The translations under genes and the position numbers were made by a program. From Halichoerus grypus (lineage: Eukaryota > Chordata > Mammalia > Carnivora > Phocidae), in NCBI RefSeq assembly GCF_964656455.1, contig NC_135717.1, positions 139,824,308 through 139,888,307 of the forward strand: a stretch of DNA of 64,000 bases, in the 5' to 3' direction. The notes under the pieces were generated by a model. That model ran no database searches. It had not been told where the DNA came from and saw only the letters and a list, made by a program, of their open reading frames with translations. Below, one piece after another: positions 59,290-64,000 of this stretch. Positions within the stretch are counted from its first letter, which is position 1. Every line of letters starts with the position of its first letter.

Positions 59290-59780
59290 TCTTTTTAAAA
59301 TTACAGGTGTAGTATATGCTTGTTATAAAAATTTCAAAAAGTAGAAAGCAAATAGGAAATTATTGTTTTATATGTATATTTTAGATGTTTTGTATGCAAT
59401 ATATGCATATATATATATTCATAATAGAATTTGCTCTTTATCCTTCACAGTATATTATGGGAAATTTATCATATTAGTACATGTACATCGGTCTTACTGT
59501 TTTTAATAGCTAAGTATAATGTTCCATAATATGATGTATAATGATTATTTTTGCCATACCACTACTAACAGGCACATAAGTAATATGCATTTCCCCCCAA
59601 TATTTAGCAATGATGATGTGTTGCATTTTCTTATATAAATATCTTTGTGCACAGGTGTGAATAATTTTGGAAGATGGATTCCTTTTAGTCAAAGAGTATC
59701 TTAATTTCTCATTTGTTAGTTATTGCCAAATTTCCTTCAAACAGGCAGTATCAATATAACCTCTTTATAAACATATAAAA
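59290..59780 (-). mobile_element. Old L1M-type fragment, minus strand
   Basis: Inverted old L1 3' region: 'attacaggtgtagtatatgc', 'taataggcacataag'-like steps, 'atctttgtgcacaggtgtga', 'attccttttagtcaaagagt', 'ttattgccaaatttccttca'. No frame survives. Confidence 0.55.
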
Positions 59781-60595
59781 GCAAATATATAAAGCAACTC
59801 AACCACAACTGGTTTGCTCATTGCTATTTTGACAATAAGGATTTAAGTCCCTCAAGCCTAACTTTTACTTTAAATATTTAAAATAATATTTCCTGTGTGA
59901 AATCTATAGCAATGAACAAGTATTTCCTATAGTGAAAATATACCAGACTGTTTTTCTCCTTTGGTCCCCATCTCATGATTCCACTAAATACACGCGTTCA
60001 TTGGAAGAGTTGGGCTGATTGCAGTTTGAGTTGTGTAGTGCGGGTGTGGTAACTCTAACAGGAACAATAAACCCACGTTTGTCCCGGCGAGAGTCAGGTA
60101 ATAAAAATATGTGAAATTGGCAAGTTTGACACGATTAGGATTCTGAACAGGAAGGATCATATACCTACTATAACAGGGATAGTCAAATTTAATTTACTTT
60201 AATAATTTAATTTAATATTATGGTAATTTTCATATAAATATCCAAATTTAATGTTATTTAAATATATATTATTAAAATATGCACATCGAGAAAAGCACAT
60301 CTGTGGTACAGATTTTACGAAGCATGATGCTAGTTTTGACTCAATTCCTAATGGTGATGCTTGGGGCCCACTTTGGGTCTGACTGGATGATTCACACCTA
60401 TTCCAGTGTCTGGAAGACCCTTGGCCACTAGAGAGGAGGGAGGTTCTATATATAGAACTTACATGTCTGCAGAAGGGTAATGGGAGCTCCTCTGCAAACC
60501 TAGTACTTGTCCTATATATCGTATATCTCTAAAACAGTTTTATTACCAAAAATATGTTTATTACTCTACTTAAATTTCATTACCTCTCTGTATGT
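59781..60595. other. Unassigned DNA
   Basis: Nothing recognised. A few CpGs cluster at 59990-60090 in otherwise AT-rich DNA. Confidence 0.35.
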
Positions 60596-60599
60596 TATT

Positions 60600-60740
60600 A
60601 TCAAACTTTTATAGATCAGAAAGTGAAGAGGACCAGATAAGTAACCTGATCCAAGTGTACATGCAAATAAAGGGCATATTCAGCCTCCAGCTTAAATTTA
60701 ACTGTGGATCTAGTGCTCTTGCTAAGATACCACAGTTATT
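60600..60740 (-). repeat. MIR SINE fragment, minus strand
   Basis: 'atagatcagaaagtgaagag', 'agtaacctgatccaagtgta', 'ggatctagtgctcttgcta' follow the inverted MIR order. Confidence 0.5.
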
Positions 60741-61585
60741 CCTGTAAGTACCTGACCTGATTTCTAGAGTGAAATTCTCTGGAGAAATCCCAGACCATAG
60801 GTCAGGCTCCCCTGTGTTGCATGTTTAGGCATCAGGACATTCAAAGGGCCTAACCGGTTCCCAGGCCCTGTCACTGTGGGACACATACAGCTGACATAGA
60901 ACTTTTGAGGGTAATATGTTGCCTCAGGAGGAGCACGGGAGAGTTATGTAATGCTACCAACCAGGAAAAACAAGCTACAAATACCAAGGACTCAACATTT
61001 AAACTGTGTCTTCCTGTGTAAAGTGACAAATAGCAACCAAGTTACTAGGAACACAAAAGTGACGATATATATCTGAGAATGTCACAGTCTTTTGAAAGGG
61101 CAGTTTTAGAATTATGTAGACTTCTCATGGGTAGCACTTTTCATGGGTATAAAAATCCAATAAATTATGACTAGCTCCGTCAAGAAGACCAAAAGTTAAA
61201 TTAAATGGTATAAAAAAACATTGAAATAACTTTAAACATATGTCTAACCTCTTATTATATCCTCTCAACAACTGTGCCACTTCTGTTTATCCCAGCTTTA
61301 CAAGTAATTTTAAACCATTGATTCCCCAACATCTATAAAATCAGCGTTGCTTCGTATAGGATATTCTCATGTCACTCTCATCCTCCTATCCATCCACATG
61401 CACTTTATACCTTTCCATATCACCAAAATAAGAGAAAGCAGCAAACACCTGATGTAAATTTAAAAAAGTAGAATCAAAATTCATTTTGTTTGTCTTAGAC
61501 TTGCTAAGCAATTCTCTTTAGGGCCGACCTCATTTATTTTTAAACATAATATATACTCCTTTAAAATCTGACACACAACAGAGGT
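60741..61585. other. Unassigned DNA
   Basis: No repeat family or gene recognised. Confidence 0.35.
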
Positions 61586-61589
61586 ATAT

Positions 61590-62035
61590 TTAGTCACCAT
61601 ATAGTAACTGCTATGACAAACCATTCCAAAATCTCAATGGCTTAATACAATAAGATTGTATTATGTTTCTTGTGTCAGAGCCTATGGTAATTAGTTGGGA
61701 GAAGAAAGTCTGTGCTCCATACAGTCACTTAGGGACCTGGGCTCTTTGTATCTATGGCCATATCATCCTCTGAGGCTTTCAAGTCCTCCAGTAGGAAATT
61801 ATATCCAGGCAGCAGGAAAGAGAGCATGGAGGATCATCTTAGAAGTTTGGGCACCAGGCCTGAAGATGGCGTACATCGCTTTCACCTGTGGCAAACCATT
61901 GGCCACAAGACCTAATCACGTGGCTTCATCTAAAACTTCAAGAACAATTAGAAATACAGTTTTAAAGTATGCCAAGGAGGAAACTAGACATAGACCTCAG
62001 TTTGTGCTAGCCATCACCACATGTAATGACTAATA
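61590..62035. repeat. Old LTR/MER-type repeat (family uncertain)
   Basis: 'taactgctatgacaaaccat', 'ccaaaatctcaatggcttaa' and, further on, 'acatcgctttcacctgtggc', 'aaaccattggccacaagacc', 'taatcacgtggcttcatct' recall a common ancient mammalian LTR/MER repeat. The 112-codon plus frame (61695-62033) runs through it and is not a gene on this evidence. Confidence 0.4.
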
Positions 62036-62273
62036 TTTCTCAAAAATCTGTCTCATAGCGTTTTACTTTTTTAACTAGCACTAACAAGAATAAAAAAAAA
62101 TATTGAGAAAAAAGAAGAGACTCTACCCAAAAATATACATCTATTTTTCTATGTCTGTTGTAAAACACCTGCTAGATTCTCTAAATATGAAAAGAAACCT
62201 CAGTTGTATATTTTGTTGTTCATTATATTAATAAAAAATAAAATTAAAATATTTTTAAATAGGAGAATGGTTA

Positions 62274-62479
62274 GGGCGCCTGGGTGGCTCAGATGGTTAA
62301 GCGTCTGCCTTCGGCTCAGGTCATGATCCCGGGGTCCCGGGATCGAGTCCCGCATCGGGCTCCCTGCTAGGCGGGGAGCCTGCTTCTCCCTCTGCCTCTG
62401 CCTCTCTCTCTCTCTCTCTCTGACTCTCATGAATAAATAAATAAAAAAAAAAAACATTTAAAAAAAAAATAAAATAAAA
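62274..62479 (+). mobile_element. CAN-SINE, youngest-looking copy
   Basis: Near-consensus CpG-rich head (agggcgcctgggtggctcag), B box gggatcgagtcc, 'gcatcgggctccctgctagg', pure (CT)n, and a tail of aataaataaataaa plus poly-A and aaaat repeats. The 18-bp duplication taaataggagaatggtta is perfect (62256-62273, 62480-62497). The tail form gactctcatgaataaa differs from other copies here. Confidence 0.97.
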
Positions 62480-62587
62480 TAAATAGGAGAATGGTTATAC
62501 GAATTTTGATTTATCCAGATAGTAACATATAATGCAAGATATCTGGGAAAACACTTAATGAGATGGGGAAATTATCCTGATAAATTT

Positions 62588-63410
62588 TTGATAGGTTTAT
62601 TGAGGTATAACTGATATATAGGGCATATTTTTAAAGTGTACAGATCGATTAATGTTTATATACGTATGTATCCATGAAACCATCACTACAATCAAGGCAA
62701 CAGATAAACCCACTCAAAAATTTTCTCTCGCTCATCTACAATCCTTACCCACTGTAGCCCATCTCTAAGCAAGCCCTCATCTACTATCATTGTAGTTCTC
62801 GTTTTTAAGGTCTTATATAAATAGAATTATAAATATGTGTACTCTGTCTACTTTCTTTCACTCAGCATAATCATTCTGAGATTAATCCATATCATAGTAG
62901 GTATCAGTACTTTTTTGTTGTTGCTGAATAGTATTATATGGATATACCCACAGCTTATTTATTTATCCATCTATTAATGGACATCTGGGTTGTTTCCAAT
63001 TCTGGGTTATTACAAGTAAAGCTGCTATGAACAGTCAGTACAAGTCCTCATGTGGACTTATGCTTTTTTCTCTTGGTGAAATACCTAGGAATGGAAGGGC
63101 TGTATAATATGGTGGGTGTTAGGTAGAACTTTTTAAATGAAAATTGCCAAATGGCTTTTCAAAGTACATAGTTGTAGCATTTTATATTCCCACTAGAAGT
63201 TTATGAATTTCCAGTTCATTCACATCCTCACCAACTTTTGGTGTGGTCAGTCTTGTTGGTTTTAGCCATGCAAGTAAGTTTGTAGTGGTATTTTGTTGTG
63301 GTTTTGATTTACATTTCTTTAATGACTAATAATCTTGAGTATCTTTCCATGTTTATATATGCTACCTAAATGTCTTCTCAGGTGTTATCTCTATTCAATT
63401 ATCATGTCTA
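62588..63410 (-). mobile_element. Old L1 3' part, minus strand
   Basis: Inverted L1 3' region: 'ttattgaggtataactgata', 'cactcagcataatcattctg', 'atctgggttgtttccaattc', 'cttttcaaagtacatagttg', 'tcctcaccaacttttggtgt'. Diverged, no frame. Confidence 0.75.
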
Positions 63411-64000
63411 TATTCCCATTGAGTTTTGACGGCTGGCCCTTTCTTCTGGGCTTTTTGTGCCTACACTATCCCCTCTAATAAAGAAGATGGCCCAGGACTC
63501 TGGACCTTCACCCTCTGGGCCCATGTTGGCAGCAGCAGCCCTGAGGGCCTCTGAGTCACCTGAAGAGTTATTCTTTCCTTTTCTCAAAGGACAGCACATG
63601 TCCACAGCCAAGTAGCTCTGCTGACCCATTTCCTGCCTGTAGAGTCCCAGGATTCTGACAGCTTTCTTCATTTCATCCCATGTCTGTCCCCTTCTATCCA
63701 AGATGGCAGTATTTCTGCTTAAGTGGTTGATTGGATCCATGAGTCTCATGTCCAAACTCTCCAGCAAAAATTTGTACAGCCACACGTTGGCTCAGTTTCA
63801 GAGCCCATTATGTGGATAGGCTGAGAAGCTTCCAAAACATTAAGTTTTGCTTCCTTTTTTGCTTAACAGTTCCTTTTATACCGTATCTCTTTTCTTTCAC
63901 ATTGGCTATGAGCAGTAAGGAGAAACCAGGCTGCATCTTCAAAATTTGCTCCTTATTTTATAATATGTAGTTTTACATTCTTCATCCCTTAAGAGGTCTA
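63408..64000 (-). mobile_element. Probable MaLR/ERVL internal fragment, runs off the window
   Basis: The part after 63830 (taagttttgcttccttt; taaggagaaaccaggctgca) resembles the inverted MaLR internal region as I know it. A 125-codon minus frame (63408-63785) lies in it. It could be a leftover gag-like frame or chance. No LTR is seen in the window on this side, and the element continues past 64000. Confidence 0.4.

Noticed and set aside
61695..62033. 112-codon plus frame as a gene
   Set aside because: It overlaps an old LTR/MER-type repeat and shows no protein family features.
1..64000. Bacterial or phage-type defence or mobile system
   Set aside because: The base composition, carnivore SINEs, L1/L2/MIR and lack of dense coding show vertebrate nuclear DNA; operons and ribosome-binding sites are not expected.

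Overview
This window looks like ordinary mammalian intergenic (or deep intronic) DNA from a caniform carnivore. The lineage call comes from about 20 copies of the tRNA-derived carnivore SINE (CAN-SINE). Their body reads like the arctoid form (bear, seal or mustelid) rather than the dog SINEC_Cf form. Old LINE-2, MIR, MER5A, MaLR and MLT2 elements are the usual placental-mammal background. I found no intact protein-coding gene, rRNA, functional tRNA, CRISPR array or bacterial feature. All open frames are short. The longest ones lie in LINE relics, SINE bodies, low-complexity tracts or unassigned DNA.

Layout. 1-11.6 kb: AT-rich unassigned DNA with MIR and L2 fragments, an MLT2-type LTR inserted into a MIR, and two CAN-SINEs. 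11.6-19.8 kb: a SINE- and L2-rich stretch with a probable retroviral LTR and two L1 3' ends lying head to head. 19.8-24 kb: mostly unassigned, with one L1 3' end carrying a SINE. 24.4-26.6 kb: an old L1 ORF2 relic on the minus strand. 27-33 kb: MaLR LTR pieces, an L1M-type 3' end, microsatellites and unassigned AT-rich DNA. 33.4-35.1 kb: an L2 ORF2 relic that still shows its reverse-transcriptase YADD box. 36.3-36.9 kb: an internal L1 ORF2 fragment with target-site duplications but no tail.

The dominant structure is 38.85-46.5 kb. It is a nearly full-length minus-strand L1 (5' UTR, ORF1, ORF2, 3' end). It is broken by four CAN-SINEs and two short L1 3'-end insertions, and worn 16-bp duplications flank it. 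Just beyond its 5' end is a tandem array of four nearly identical 172-bp units (46,571-47,257). From 47.3 kb to the end there is a MER5A element, more SINEs, a long minus-strand L2, old L1 pieces and a probable MaLR internal fragment.

Nothing here works together as a pathway. The content records successive retrotransposition, and nested insertions give relative ages. I found no convincing undescribed system. The most interesting items are the 172-bp array, the nested L1, the tail-less L1 fragment and a weak candidate exon near 36.0 kb. Repeat family names rest on my recognition of consensus sequence, so boundaries of old elements are approximate to tens of bases.
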